Counted from the first letter of the stretch, positions 8,345-17,262 are shown. The stretch is DNA of 64,000 nt from an uncultured Prevotella sp. (GCA_944319935.1 CALUFM010000008.1:42736-106735), one strand, 5' to 3'. Notes: generated by a model not told the origin, from the sequence alone. Numbers and translations are program-made.

Positions 8345-9034
8345 ATGGAAAAACGTAAACAACAAGTCAGTGTGCTGTTCATGCTTTTCAGCATACTGTT
8401 TTGCGTTTGCCTCATCACGGCGAACGTACTGGAGACAAAGCAGATTTCATTCGGCATGGTGAACATAACAGGCGGATTGCTGGTGTTCCCCGTGTCATAC
8501 ATCATCAACGACTGCGTGTGCGAGGTGTGGGGCTTCCGCAAGGCGAGGCTGCTGATATGGGCGGGTTTCGCCATGAACCTCATCTTCGTAGCTTTCGGCG
8601 CGTTGGCTGATGCCATCCCCGGCGCGCCTTACTGGCACAATGACGAGGGCTTCCACGCCGTGTTCGGTCTCGCCCCGCGCATAGCCGCGGCGTCGTTCGT
8701 GGCGTTCTTGGTCGGTTCGTTCATCAACGCTTACGTCATGAGCCGTATGAAAATATCCTCCCACGGGCGTCATTTCTCGGTGCGCGCGGTGGTGAGTACG
8801 CTGTTTGGCGAGACTGCCGACTCGTTGGTGTTCTTCCCGTTGGCGTTGTCGGGCGTCGTCCCTGCCGGCGAGATGTTGTCGCTGATTATATCGCAAGTGG
8901 TGCTGAAGACGCTGTATGAAATCATCGTACTGCCCCTGACGGTGCGCGTAGTGCGCAAGACCAAGCAGCACGAGGGCGAGGATGTGTATGACGAAGGCAT
9001 CAGTTACAACGTTCTTAAAATATTCAACTTGTAA
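8345..9034 (+). CDS. yhhQ: Queuosine precursor transporter (YhhQ/COG1738)
   Basis: 229 residues and six or so membrane helices. Typical family segments are ANVLETKQISFGM near the start, FPVSYIINDCVCEVWGF (conserved acidic and aromatic residues), FVAFLVGSFINAYVMSRMK, and ETADSLVFFPLALSG. Members of this ECF-like family import preQ0/preQ1 or related deazaguanines for queuosine modification of tRNA. ATG 8345 is preferred because AAGGA precedes it and the riboswitch ends there. It is followed 83 bp later by queF, probably in one transcript, with a GC-rich hairpin in between. Confidence 0.92.
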   Translation: MEKRKQQVSVLFMLFSILFCVCLITANVLETKQISFGMVNITGGLLVFPVSYIINDCVCEVWGFRKARLLIWAGFAMNLIFVAFGALADAIPGAPYWHNDEGFHAVFGLAPRIAAASFVAFLVGSFINAYVMSRMKISSHGRHFSVRAVVSTLFGETADSLVFFPLALSGVVPAGEMLSLIISQVVLKTLYEIIVLPLTVRVVRKTKQHEGEDVYDEGISYNVLKIFNL

Positions 9035-9040
9035 AATAGC

Positions 9041-9072
9041 AGCCCCTCCCGACCTTCCCGTGAGGGGAGGAG
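9041..9072. repeat. GC-rich hairpin repeat (CCCCTCCC ... GGGGAGG)
   Basis: An AGCCCCTCCC ... GAGGGGAGG hairpin followed by a T-rich stretch (GTTTGTTTTT), so it may attenuate between yhhQ and queF. Related elements occur at 9168-9202 (inside queF) and 9692-9722. Confidence 0.55.
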
Positions 9073-9117
9073 GCCGGTTTGTTTTTCTATTATAAAACAT
9101 AATTTAACGACAAGACA

Positions 9118-9633
9118 ATGGAAGACAGCATATCAAAAAACTTTTCGCAGAGTGCCAACCAATCACTCCCCCGCGGTGGGAGCAGGGAGGGGGCTTCTCT
9201 TAATGCACTTGGAAAGACAACCCAGTACCGCATGGATTACGCCCCCGACGTACTTGAAACGTTTGTGAACAAACACCAGGAGAACGACTACTGGGTGCGC
9301 TTCAACTGCCCCGAGTTCACTTCGCTGTGCCCTATTACGGGGCAGCCTGACTTCGCCGAAATCCGCATCAGCTACATACCAGACGTGAAGATGGTTGAGA
9401 GCAAGAGCCTGAAGCTCTACCTTTTCAGCTTCCGCAACCACGGCGACTTTCATGAAGACTGCGTTAACATCATAATGAAAGACCTCATCCGCCTTATGGA
9501 GCCTAAATATATAGAGGTGACGGGGCTGTTCACCCCGCGCGGAGGCATCAGCATTTACCCTTACGCCAACTACGGGCGGCCGGGCACCAAGTATGAACGG
9601 CTGGCTGAAGAGAGGTTTGCAAGGCACGAATAG
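9118..9633 (+). CDS. queF: NADPH-dependent 7-cyano-7-deazaguanine reductase
   Basis: 171 residues, the short unimodular QueF type, which reduces preQ0 to preQ1 in queuosine biosynthesis. The catalytic Cys is in [14 protein letters not shown] and the QueF motif is [22 protein letters not shown] (given here as its two halves [10 protein letters not shown] and [12 protein letters not shown]), which binds substrate and cofactor. The N-terminus is unusual: residues about 15-27 ([13 protein letters not shown]) are encoded by a GC-rich hairpin repeat of the type found in nearby spacers, inserted in frame ahead of the conserved fold. Function should be retained. Confidence 0.95.
   Translation: MEDSISKNFSQSANQSLPRGGSREGASLNALGKTTQYRMDYAPDVLETFVNKHQENDYWVRFNCPEFTSLCPITGQPDFAEIRISYIPDVKMVESKSLKLYLFSFRNHGDFHEDCVNIIMKDLIRLMEPKYIEVTGLFTPRGGISIYPYANYGRPGTKYERLAEERFARHE
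9168..9202. repeat. GC-rich hairpin repeat inside queF
   Basis: CTCCCCCGCGGTGGGAG followed by CAGGGAGGGGGCTTC. The reverse complement resembles the intergenic element at 9041. It is translated in frame as part of the QueF N-terminus. Confidence 0.6.
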
Positions 9634-9691
9634 GCAAGCATACAAGTTATGAGTGACAAGCAGGCAAGCGACGAGTGACACACGGCATCCA

Positions 9692-9722
9692 TCACACCCA
9701 TCCCGAAAGGGGAGGGCTAAAC
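9692..9722. repeat. GC-rich repeat before the patatin gene
   Basis: CACCCATCCCGAAAGGGGAGGG, a third local copy of the CCTCCC-type element, preceded at 9640-9680 by reverse-oriented octamer words (GACAAGCAGGCAAGC). It lies upstream of the patatin start. Confidence 0.5.
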
Positions 9723-9736
9723 ATGCTTTCAAAGTT

Positions 9737-12337
9737 ATGCACGGCTACAGGACGATGATTGGAAACATGGCAAGCACAGTCCGTTCAACCATGAGCGGGC
9801 GAGGTTGTCGTGTACGTCTGCGTCTTGCTTTGTGCCTCACCATATTGATATTGGCACTTCCTGTATTGTCAAAAACATCCAACGACACCATTCAAACAAC
9901 TCTTGTCAGCCCGTCAGTTTGTGACTCGTCTGCTGCAAAGAAATCCCTTGTCTGCTTGTCTGCTCGTGACTCGTCTGCTGCAAAGAAATCCCTTGTCTGC
10001 TTGTCTGCTCGTGACTCGTCTGCTGCAAAGAAATCCCTTGTCTGCTTGTCTGCTCGTGACTCGTCTGCTAAAAAGGTAGCAGTAGTCCTCAGCGGAGGCG
10101 GCGCGAAGGGCATGGCTCACATCGGAGTGCTGCGCGTATTGGAGCGTGCCGGCATACCGATAGACATAATCACGGGCACGTCGATGGGCGCGCTCATCGG
10201 CGGATTGTACTCAATAGGCTACGATGCCGAGACGCTTGATTCGCTCGTCAGCGTGCAAGACTGGAACGTGCTGCTGTCTGACAAGGAAGATATGCGCAGC
10301 CAAAGCCTCGCCGAACGCGACCGGCAGAACACTTACATACTGTCACGGCCGCTGTCAATCGCCAAGAAAGGGCGCAACGTCTCAGGCGGACTAATCAGCG
10401 GCAGCAACCTTTCACGCCTTTTCACGAGACTTACCGTAGGCTGGCATGACTCCATCGACTTCGCCGAACTGCCCATCCCGTTCGCCTGCGTGGCAACGAA
10501 CATCGTGGACAACACGGAATACGACTTCCACGGCGGTTATCTCGCAACGGCCATGAGGGCAAGCATGGCCATACCAGGGGTGTTCACGCCGGTGCGCATA
10601 AGTACTCAAATAGAGGATGGAAAATTGCGAATGGAGAATTGTGATTACCTTGGGGATGATGGGGGAAATGCTGAAACTGACAGCGGTAATCATAATTTTC
10701 AATCATCAACTGTCAAATCCCAATTACAGAAAAAGGAGCTTGTTCTCGTCGATGGCGGCTTGCGCAACAATTACCCGGCAGACTTGGCCAAGCGGATGGG
10801 GGCTGACGTGATAATAGGAGTTTCGGTGCAGAGCGACCCGAGGACGGCCGACAAGCTGAAAAGCGGTTCTGACATATTGCTGCAAATAGTCGATTTGAAC
10901 TGCAAGAACAAGTTTGATGAAAACTGGGCGATGACCGACATCCCCATAAAAGTTGACGTAAAGGGCTATTCGTCGGCAAGTTTCAACCGTGTGGCGATAG
11001 ACACTCTCATTGCGCGCGGCGAACAGGCTGCCATGAAACAGTGGGACAAGCTCGTCGCCCTGAAACGCTATCTTGGGCTGGCTGACGGTTATATGCCCCA
11101 ACGACGGCACCGCGCGGTGCCGTCGAGCGACGCCTTGCTGTTCAAAATAGACTCCGTCAGCTTTGACCGCATAACCGATGCCGACCGTGACTATATCGTC
11201 TCAAAGTATGGCCTTACACGGGGAGACACGGTGTCGGCCAAGCGTGTCGAGGAGGCGTTGACGGCTCTAAGCACGGTCTTCCTGTACACGAACGTAAGCT
11301 ACAACGTCAACAAGCACGGCGACGGATACGTGCTGAGGATTGCCGCCGACTCGCGCAAGGCCACGAGAATCAACCTCGGCGTGCGCTTCGACACCGAGGA
11401 GATGGTGGCCTTGCAGGCCAACATGTCGCACAGGTTGAACACGAAGATGCCCGTGGTGCTTGAGTTCACGGGGCGTCTCGGCATGCGAATGATGGCGCGC
11501 CTTGACGCCTCCATCGTGCCGCTGCATTACGGGAAGATAGGCTTGTCATACGTTTTCAGGCATGACGACATCAACATTTACGAGGACGGCAAGCGCGGAT
11601 ACAACTTCACTTACAACCAGCACAGCGTCAACCTGCAGGCTCTCAGCTTCGACATCCGCAACTTTTCGTGCGACATCAACGTGCGTGCCGACTTCTACGA
11701 CTTCCACGACATACTCATAGGGCCGTCGGCGGCGCAGCAGCAGCTTGACGACATCCACCTTTACAGTTACGCCTTCAACCTGAATTATGACTCAGAAGAC
11801 CACAGGTTTTTCACCACCCGTGGCGCGCGACTGAAGGCTGGTTTCAGTTACAATACCGACAACTTCATAGGCTGGAAAGGGGGTACGGGCATCAGCGTCC
11901 TTGACTTCCTGTGGCGCGTGTCGTTCCCGTTCGGCAGCCGCTTCGCGCTGCAACCCATGCTCTACGGCCGCATGTTGTCGGGCGGCGACGTGCCTTTGAT
12001 TATGCGCAACGCCGTAGGCGGCATGTTCCACGGCCTGTACCTCGAGCATCAGTTGCCCTTCGCCGGCATCGGCCACATTGAGTTTACCGACGACGTGCTG
12101 CTCGCCTTCCAACTGAAGGCGCAGCAGCGCATGGGCGACAACAACTATGTCATGGCGTCGCTGTCGCTCGGCCAGCGTGGCGGCAAGCTGCGCCGCCTGT
12201 TCGAGCGCGGTCCCATGTTCGGCTGTGAGGCGGCTTATTATTATGACAGCATGTTCGGGCCGCTCGGCGCGTCGTTGGGATATTCAGGCCATACGGGCAG
12301 CCCTTATTTTTATGTCAACCTCGGCTTCCACTTCTGA
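9737..12337 (+). CDS. Patatin-like phospholipase with POTRA-like region and outer-membrane barrel
   Basis: About 866 residues from ATG 9737; a start at 9791 nearer the hydrophobic signal is also possible. Order: signal peptide, repeat-derived linker (about 63-112), patatin domain with oxyanion motif SGGGAKG (~120), nucleophile elbow GTSMG (~147) and catalytic DGG (~339), a POTRA-like segment (~470-540) and a C-terminal BamA/D15-type beta-barrel ending YVNLGFHF. This is the architecture of PlpD-like outer-membrane phospholipases, which expose or release lipid hydrolase. Two insertions are odd: 3.3 copies of a 45-bp octamer-derived repeat, and ~40 residues of translated AT-rich palindrome just before LVDGG. 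Catalytic Ser and Asp are intact. Confidence 0.9.
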   Translation: MHGYRTMIGNMASTVRSTMSGRGCRVRLRLALCLTILILALPVLSKTSNDTIQTTLVSPSVCDSSAAKKSLVCLSARDSSAAKKSLVCLSARDSSAAKKSLVCLSARDSSAKKVAVVLSGGGAKGMAHIGVLRVLERAGIPIDIITGTSMGALIGGLYSIGYDAETLDSLVSVQDWNVLLSDKEDMRSQSLAERDRQNTYILSRPLSIAKKGRNVSGGLISGSNLSRLFTRLTVGWHDSIDFAELPIPFACVATNIVDNTEYDFHGGYLATAMRASMAIPGVFTPVRISTQIEDGKLRMENCDYLGDDGGNAETDSGNHNFQSSTVKSQLQKKELVLVDGGLRNNYPADLAKRMGADVIIGVSVQSDPRTADKLKSGSDILLQIVDLNCKNKFDENWAMTDIPIKVDVKGYSSASFNRVAIDTLIARGEQAAMKQWDKLVALKRYLGLADGYMPQRRHRAVPSSDALLFKIDSVSFDRITDADRDYIVSKYGLTRGDTVSAKRVEEALTALSTVFLYTNVSYNVNKHGDGYVLRIAADSRKATRINLGVRFDTEEMVALQANMSHRLNTKMPVVLEFTGRLGMRMMARLDASIVPLHYGKIGLSYVFRHDDINIYEDGKRGYNFTYNQHSVNLQALSFDIRNFSCDINVRADFYDFHDILIGPSAAQQQLDDIHLYSYAFNLNYDSEDHRFFTTRGARLKAGFSYNTDNFIGWKGGTGISVLDFLWRVSFPFGSRFALQPMLYGRMLSGGDVPLIMRNAVGGMFHGLYLEHQLPFAGIGHIEFTDDVLLAFQLKAQQRMGDNNYVMASLSLGQRGGKLRRLFERGPMFGCEAAYYYDSMFGPLGASLGYSGHTGSPYFYVNLGFHF
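9923..10072 (+). repeat. 45-bp tandem repeat in the patatin coding region
   Basis: Units begin at 9923, 9968, 10013 and 10058, nearly identical, each encoding [15 protein letters not shown]. The core CTTGTCTGCTTGTCTGCTCGT is the octamer motif of the intergenic arrays at 61-64 kb. Because 45 is divisible by three, copy changes keep the frame. Confidence 0.92.
10619..10730 (+). repeat. AT-rich inverted-repeat element inserted in the patatin domain
   Basis: The left arm (GGAAAATTGCGAATGGAGAA then TTGTGATTACC) and right arm (GGTAATCATAATTTTCAATC) match the arms of the intergenic element at 14535-14644. It is read through in frame and falls immediately before the catalytic DGG motif. Confidence 0.85.
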
Positions 12338-12411
12338 GATACGCCGGAAGCCTTTACGTTTCAACCTGTAACCACTGTTGCGGAAACCAACCCGTATTGC
12401 GGTAGGCCGTC

Positions 12412-12499
12412 AAACGGCTTGCGGAAAGCCGTCTCTTGCATTGCGAGAGGTCGTCTTTCGCACGCCAAGAAGCCGTCTCTTGCAAAACGTCTTGCGCCG
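12412..12499. repeat. 22-bp-period array C
   Basis: Units 12412-12433, 12434-12455 and 12456-12477 plus a half unit. Each ends in GTCGTC or GCCGTC and contains CTTGC/GCGAGAG or TTCGC/CCAAGA arms. It is in the gap between the patatin and OadA-like genes. Confidence 0.85.
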
Positions 12500-12672
12500 A
12501 ACCGCGTTTTAGATTGACAGCTTACGAATTGTAAGCAGCCGTAAAGCCCGTGTTTGTGAGGCGGATGTTGCAAAACGGGGCGCGGCCGATGGTATTTTAG
12601 TTAAAAATTATTTTATTCGCCGAAAGCAACATTATTTTTCACGTATAACGTGTTACTATTCGGAAAAATTCC

Positions 12673-12680
12673 TATTTTTG
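12673..12680 (+). promoter_or_regulatory. -7 box (TATTTTTG) for the OadA-like gene
   Basis: A TAnnTTTG match about 64 nt before the ATG at 12744; no strong -33. Confidence 0.6.
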
Positions 12681-12702
12681 CAACCAAGTTCAATAACAAT
12701 TA

Positions 12703-12724
12703 CATGAACCGCGACAGGTTCATG
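12703..12724 (+). promoter_or_regulatory. Leader hairpin upstream of the OadA-like gene
   Basis: Perfect 8-bp stem CATGAACC / GGTTCATG with a GCGACA loop, about 20 nt before the start codon and inside the predicted leader. It contains an ATG (12704) that would open a 25-codon reading frame overlapping the gene start in another frame. The role is unknown. Confidence 0.5.
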
Positions 12725-12743
12725 CAACCTAAACAATCTAATT

Positions 12744-14525
12744 ATGAAAAAGAAAATCCAATTCAGTCTTGTCTATCGTGACATGTGGCAGTCTTCTGGT
12801 AAATTCCAACCGCGCAAGGACCAGCTTGAGCGCATAGCTCCGGCCATCATCGACATGGGGTGCTTCTCCCGTGTTGAGACCAACGGAGGAGCTTTCGAGC
12901 AGGTGAACCTGCTCGCCGGCGAGAACCCCAACGACGCGGTGAGGGCCTTCTGCAAGCCGTTCAACGAGGTGGGCATAAAGACCCACATGCTTGACCGCGG
13001 CCTCAACGCGCTGCGCATGTATCCCGTGCCTGATGACGTGCGCCGCCTGATGTACAAGGTAAAGCACGCCCAGGGCGTTGACATCCCGCGCATATTCTGC
13101 GGACTGAACGATGTACGCAACATCATACCAAGCGTCAAGTGGGCTCTTGAGGCGGGCATGACGCCGCAGGCAACGCTCTGCATAACCACATCGCCCATAC
13201 ATACAGTAGAATATTACAGCGACATCGCCGACCAGGTGATAGCCGCCGGAGCGCAGGAAATCTGCCTCAAGGACATGGCCGGAATTGGCCAGCCCGCCAT
13301 GCTCGGCAAGCTGACCAAGGCCATCAAGACAAAGCATCCTGACGTCATCATACAGTATCACGGCCACTCAGGCCCCGGCCTCTCGATGGCTTCAATACTC
13401 GAAGTGTGCAACAACGGCGGCGACGTGATTGACACGGCCATCGAGCCGTTGTCATGGGGAAAGGTGCATCCGGACATCATCTCCGTGCAGAGCATGCTGA
13501 AGAACGAGGGCTTTGAGGTTGCCGAAATCAACATGAACGCCTACATGCAGGCGCGCACGCTGACGCAGGAGTTCATCGACGAGTGGCTCGGGTACTTCAT
13601 CAACCCGGGCAACAAGCAGATGAGTTCGCTGCTGCTTGGCTGCGGACTGCCGGGCGGAATGATGGGAAGCATGATGGCTGACCTGGCTGGCGTACACCGC
13701 TCAATCAACTCAATACTCAAGAGCAAGGGCAAACCTGAGTACTCTACCGACGAAATGCTTGTCAAGCTCTTTGACGAAGTGGCTTACGTATGGCCGCGCG
13801 TAGGTTATCCACCATTGGTTACCCCGTTCTCGCAATACGTCAAGAACATCGCCCTCTTGAACCTCCTCACCATGGCCCAGGGCAAGGGACGCTTCGTGAT
13901 GATGGACGACTCTATGTGGGGAATGATACTCGGCAAGAGCGGAAAAATCCCAGGAGAGATTGACCCCGAAATCATGGAGCTGGCCAAGTCGCAAGGACGC
14001 GAGTTCACGGACGCCGACCCGCACACGCTCATTCCCGACGCTCTTGACGACTTCCGCAAGGAGATGGACGAGCATGGCTGGGAATACGGCAAGGACGACG
14101 AGGAGCTGTTTGAGCTTGCAATGCATCCAGAGCAGTATCGCGACTACAAGAGCGGAGCTGCTAAAAAACGCTTCTTGGCCGACCTGCAGAAAGCCAAGGA
14201 CGCCAAACTCGGCGCGACGCTGAAGCCTGAGGAAATCGCGGCGTTCAAGCATGCGAAGGCTGACGCCATCGTTTCCCCGTGCAAGGGTCAGGTGTTTTTC
14301 GACTTCGAGGGCGCAAGCGAATGCACCCCGTGCCTCGAACCGTATATCGGGCAGCACTACAAGGAGGGCGAAACGTTCTGCTACATACACACCCCGTGGG
14401 GCGAGTTTGAGGCCATCCCCGCTGCGCTTGGCGGCAAGCTGGTGGAAATCGCGGCAAAACAAGGCTCGAAAGTCAACCGCGGCGACGTGATAGCTTACAT
14501 CGAGAGAGACTGGATAAACTCGTAA
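12744..14525 (+). CDS. OadA/PycB-type carboxyltransferase with biotinyl-like C-terminus
   Basis: 593 residues. Residues ~1-300 form the HMGL-like TIM barrel of carboxyltransferases, with a catalytic-Lys region ICLKDMAGIG (~175) and metal-binding His pair in QYHGHSGPG (~205); the conserved PYC/OADA domain follows, and a lipoyl/biotinyl-like fold occupies ~510-593. These enzymes transfer CO2 between biotin and pyruvate/oxaloacetate. Where family members have AMKM, this protein has HTPWGEFEAIPAALGG, with no lysine at the hairpin tip. It may therefore work with a biotin carrier in trans or use the domain structurally. No decarboxylase beta or gamma subunit is nearby. Confidence 0.85.
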   Translation: MKKKIQFSLVYRDMWQSSGKFQPRKDQLERIAPAIIDMGCFSRVETNGGAFEQVNLLAGENPNDAVRAFCKPFNEVGIKTHMLDRGLNALRMYPVPDDVRRLMYKVKHAQGVDIPRIFCGLNDVRNIIPSVKWALEAGMTPQATLCITTSPIHTVEYYSDIADQVIAAGAQEICLKDMAGIGQPAMLGKLTKAIKTKHPDVIIQYHGHSGPGLSMASILEVCNNGGDVIDTAIEPLSWGKVHPDIISVQSMLKNEGFEVAEINMNAYMQARTLTQEFIDEWLGYFINPGNKQMSSLLLGCGLPGGMMGSMMADLAGVHRSINSILKSKGKPEYSTDEMLVKLFDEVAYVWPRVGYPPLVTPFSQYVKNIALLNLLTMAQGKGRFVMMDDSMWGMILGKSGKIPGEIDPEIMELAKSQGREFTDADPHTLIPDALDDFRKEMDEHGWEYGKDDEELFELAMHPEQYRDYKSGAAKKRFLADLQKAKDAKLGATLKPEEIAAFKHAKADAIVSPCKGQVFFDFEGASECTPCLEPYIGQHYKEGETFCYIHTPWGEFEAIPAALGGKLVEIAAKQGSKVNRGDVIAYIERDWINS

Positions 14526-14534
14526 ACCTGCTTG

Positions 14535-14644
14535 ATTGAAAATTGGGAATGGAGAACTGAAAATTATGATTACTCTTCCTGTTGGAGTCCGTCAATAGTC
14601 TTGGGTAATCATAATTCTCAGTTCTCCATTCCCAATTTTCAATT
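14535..14644. repeat. AT-rich inverted repeat (GGGAATGGAGAA family)
   Basis: The left arm 14535-14573 and right arm 14605-14644 are almost fully complementary (AATTGGGAATGGAGAACTG / CAGTTCTCCATTCCCAATT) around a ~30-nt loop. It lies between the OadA-like and HD genes and may terminate or separate them. Its relative interrupts the patatin gene at 10619. Confidence 0.85.
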
Positions 14645-14660
14645 CATAAAGACAAGAAAG

Positions 14661-15197
14661 ATGGACTATAACATTATCATTCAAAAGTACTACAAAGACA
14701 ACCCGGAGCTTCTTTCCATACTCCTGAAGCACAGCGAGGCCGTGGCCCGCAAGGCGTTGGCCGTCGCCGACGCCCATCCCGAACTTCCCCTTGACCGCCA
14801 ATTCCTGCTTGAGGCGGCCATGGTGCATGACATAGGCATCATAAAGACCAACGCTCCTGACATAAAATGTTTCGGCTCTGAGCCGTACATTCGCCACGGA
14901 GTGCTTGGCGCGGAGATGATGCGTGCGGAGGGGTTTACGCGCCACGCCCGCGTATGCGAACGCCACACGGGGGCCGGCCTGTCGCTGAAGGAAATCGAGG
15001 AGCAGGGCCTCCCGCTGCCGCATGTTGACCTTTTGCCGGAGACTTTGGAGGAAAAGGTGATATGTTATGCCGACAAGTTCTTCTCGAAAACCAAGCTCGA
15101 ACGTGAAAAGACGCTTGAGCAGGCCGAGCGGAGCGTGGCCAAGCACGGCGACGAGGGGTTGAGGCGGTTTAAGGAAATGGAAAGGCTCTTCGAGTAA
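14661..15197 (+). CDS. HD-domain phosphohydrolase
   Basis: 178 residues with the HD metal motifs: LKHSEAVARKA (first His), AAMVHDIGIIKT (the His-Asp pair), IRHGVLGAEMM and CERHTGAGL (further His), and ICYADKFFSK (final Asp). Such proteins hydrolyse nucleotides or phosphomonoesters in the cytosol; the substrate cannot be read from the sequence. ATG 14661 (MDYNIIIQKYY) is used because the in-frame extension upstream is translated inverted repeat. Confidence 0.88.
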   Translation: MDYNIIIQKYYKDNPELLSILLKHSEAVARKALAVADAHPELPLDRQFLLEAAMVHDIGIIKTNAPDIKCFGSEPYIRHGVLGAEMMRAEGFTRHARVCERHTGAGLSLKEIEEQGLPLPHVDLLPETLEEKVICYADKFFSKTKLEREKTLEQAERSVAKHGDEGLRRFKEMERLFE

Positions 15198-15354
15198 AGG
15201 TAAAAAGGTGAAAAAGTGAAAAGGTAAAACACATTATGGTGTTATTCCTCAATAATGCCGTCTGGGATGTGTTTTACCTTTTCACTTTTTCACCTTTTTA
15301 CCTTTGAGTAATGTGTTTTACCTTTTCACTTTTTTACCTTTTTACCTTTGAAAT
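15196..15354. repeat. AAGGTGAAAAAGTG-type inverted and direct repeat
   Basis: The left arm 15196-15233 (AAAGGTAAAAAGGTGAAAAA then GTGAAAAGGTAAAACACATT) is complementary to 15269-15306, and the right arm is then repeated directly at 15310-15350. It separates convergent genes (HD plus, DUF362 minus) and could form a strong bidirectional hairpin. Confidence 0.85.
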
Positions 15355-16502
15355 TATTTCACCCTGACAATCTCATACTGTCTGCTGCCAAGCCCTATTT
15401 TCTCGGCGTGGGCGAGGCACGACTTGTATTCGGTGTTCGGGTTCACGTTGTCAAAGTGGTCGTGGTGGTCGCAGAAGTCGGGGCGGCCCATCTCTTCGGT
15501 TAGCTGGGTGCCCGGCAGGGGCGTTTGTTTCAGGCATGCGTCAACGCAAGCTTGGTCGAGTGCGAGCGGGTCGAACGAGGCGAACATGCCCACGTCGGGT
15601 ATTATGGCCACGTCGTTGCCTGAGTGGCAGTCGCATGTAGGCGACACGTCGCACACCACGGAGACGTGGAAGTTGGGCCGACCGCTTACTACGGCCTTCG
15701 TGTATTCGGCCATGCGGCAGTTCAAGTCTTTTACCGAAGCGTCGTTGGAGAAGCGTATGGCGTCGAAATTACATGCGCCTATGCAGCGGCCGCAGCCTAC
15801 GCAGTTGTCAAGCACAATCGACATCTTCTTCTTTTCCGCGTCAAACTCAAGGCCATTGTTGGCGCATTCGGCAAGGCAACGGCGGCATCCGCGGCACTTG
15901 TCGGCGTTGATGCGGGGCTTGCCGTTGCAGTGCTGGTCTTTCTTTCCAGCCCTTGAGCCGCAGCCCATGCCGATGTTCTTGATTGTTCCGCCGAAGCCTG
16001 TCATCTCGTGCCCCTTGAAGTGGGTCAATGATATGAATATGTCGGCGTCCATGACGGCGCGCCCGATTTTTGCCGCCTTCACGTATTCGCCACCCTCTAC
16101 TGGCACGGCTACGTCGTCAGTGCCCTTCAGGCCGTCGCCGATGATGACAGGGCAGCCCACGGTCAGCGGCGTGAAGCCGTTTTCCCAGGCGCAGTAAAGA
16201 TGCTCTATTGCGTTCTTGCGGCTGCCTGGATACAGCGTGTTGCAGTCGGTAAGAAACGGTTTTCCGCCGCGTTCCTTCACGATGTCAACCACGGCGCGCG
16301 CGTAGTTGGGGCGCAGGAAGCTCATGTTGCCCAATTCGCCGAAGTGCATCTTGATGGCTACAAACTTCCCTTCCATGTCAATCTGGTCGATGCCGGCCGC
16401 CTTGATGAGCCTCTTCAGCTTGTCCGTGCGGCCCTCGTCGGGGCGGCAGCGGAAGTCGGTGAAGAATACTTTTGATGTTCCTTGTTCAGTGTTTCCGTTC
16501 AT
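15354..16502 (-). CDS. DUF362 protein with two 4Fe-4S clusters
   Basis: 382 residues from ATG 16502. The N-terminal ~220 residues fit DUF362 (KVFFTDFRCRPDEG, HFGELGNMSFLRPNYARAVV, LTDCNTLYPGSRKN, SLTHFKGHEMTGFGGTIKN). Two CxxCxxCxxxC motifs follow (CRGCRRCLAEC and CVGCGRCIGAC), so it binds two 4Fe-4S clusters. Bacteroidota copies are annotated only as ferredoxin-like; a redox role is likely, with unknown partner. A promoter at 16580-16610 restricts the start to ATG 16535 or 16502, since earlier in-frame ATGs are not downstream of the predicted transcript start. Confidence 0.85.
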   Translation of the reverse strand: MNGNTEQGTSKVFFTDFRCRPDEGRTDKLKRLIKAAGIDQIDMEGKFVAIKMHFGELGNMSFLRPNYARAVVDIVKERGGKPFLTDCNTLYPGSRKNAIEHLYCAWENGFTPLTVGCPVIIGDGLKGTDDVAVPVEGGEYVKAAKIGRAVMDADIFISLTHFKGHEMTGFGGTIKNIGMGCGSRAGKKDQHCNGKPRINADKCRGCRRCLAECANNGLEFDAEKKKMSIVLDNCVGCGRCIGACNFDAIRFSNDASVKDLNCRMAEYTKAVVSGRPNFHVSVVCDVSPTCDCHSGNDVAIIPDVGMFASFDPLALDQACVDACLKQTPLPGTQLTEEMGRPDFCDHHDHFDNVNPNTEYKSCLAHAEKIGLGSRQYEIVRVK

Positions 16503-16579
16503 AATGTAAGTGTATGCTTTTGCGTTCTTGTCCATACGGCATGGCCTTGGCGGCTGTTCTGGCGTATGGTTTGACATGG

Positions 16580-16610
16580 CAAAGTTACGTATTTTCGCGT
16601 ATAAGTCAAA
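16580..16610 (-). promoter_or_regulatory. Promoter (TTTG-N19-TAACTTTG) of the DUF362 gene
   Basis: Both consensus elements with a 19-nt spacer. The predicted transcript starts near 16573. Confidence 0.75.
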
Positions 16611-16778
16611 GGGAAACATCATGTTTTCGACAAAACGTTATGCCAGGTCGCCGCCTGTGGCGCGCAGGGAGCGGCTACATGGGGGCGTGTCGCCGCTGTT
16701 CGTCGGCCTGTTTGCGCCATTGGTGCAACACGTTTGCCGCGCTTTTCTTGCGTGATGCGTAACTCGTTGATATTTGGC

Positions 16779-16880
16779 CTTTTGCGGTTGAGGTTGCAAA
16801 ATGTGGCGTATTGCGGTTCAATACGCCGCCTTTTGGCTTGTAAAAGACCGCCTTTTGTCGTGCGAAAGACGGACATCCGC
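16779..16880. repeat. 22-bp-period array D
   Basis: Units 16809-16830, 16831-16852 and 16853-16874, preceded by an irregular copy. The spacers are CGCCGCC/ACCGCC. It starts the 1.2 kb non-coding gap 16503-17733. Confidence 0.85.
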
Positions 16881-16927
16881 AGTTTATGAGTATGACGCAT
16901 AAGTGTCGAGTCCGTCCCCGAAAGGGG

Positions 16928-17170
16928 GCGAACATTGCTTAACCGCATGTGGAGCGACCAACGGGAGCGGAACTTGCGGTATGCCGTGACACTATAAGCC
17001 GTCCTCGAAGAGGGCGAATAGCATTTACGGTTATAAGGTTGTAAGGTTTTGGGTCATGCCGCATAACCGTATGGTCCAAAATCCCGTTCGCCCTCTTCGA
17101 GGACGATGCTTATAGCCATTCATTACCGCAAGTTGCGCTTCGCTCCACATGCGGTTAAGCAACGTTGGAC
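16928..17170. repeat. Large imperfect inverted repeat
   Basis: The left arm (16928-17022) includes TTGCTTAACCGCATGTGGAG, AACTTGCGGTA, CTATAAGC and GTCCTCGAAGAGGGCGAA; all reappear in reverse complement at 17085-17168. The loop is ~62 nt (17023-17084) and partly self-complementary (GGTTTTGGGTCAT ... ATGGTCCAAAATCC). No reading frame with coding character is present. Confidence 0.85.
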
Positions 17171-17262
17171 GTCTTCGACGCCCTGTTGCCGTAAAAGCTC
17201 TTACACCTGAACTGCGGATGAACCGCAAACAGTCGAGTCGCCGCAAATAATTGAATGCAACT

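Noticed and set aside
14532..14660. 43-codon N-terminal extension of the HD protein
   Set aside because: It translates the inverted repeat at 14535-14644; conservation begins at MDYNIIIQKYY (14661).
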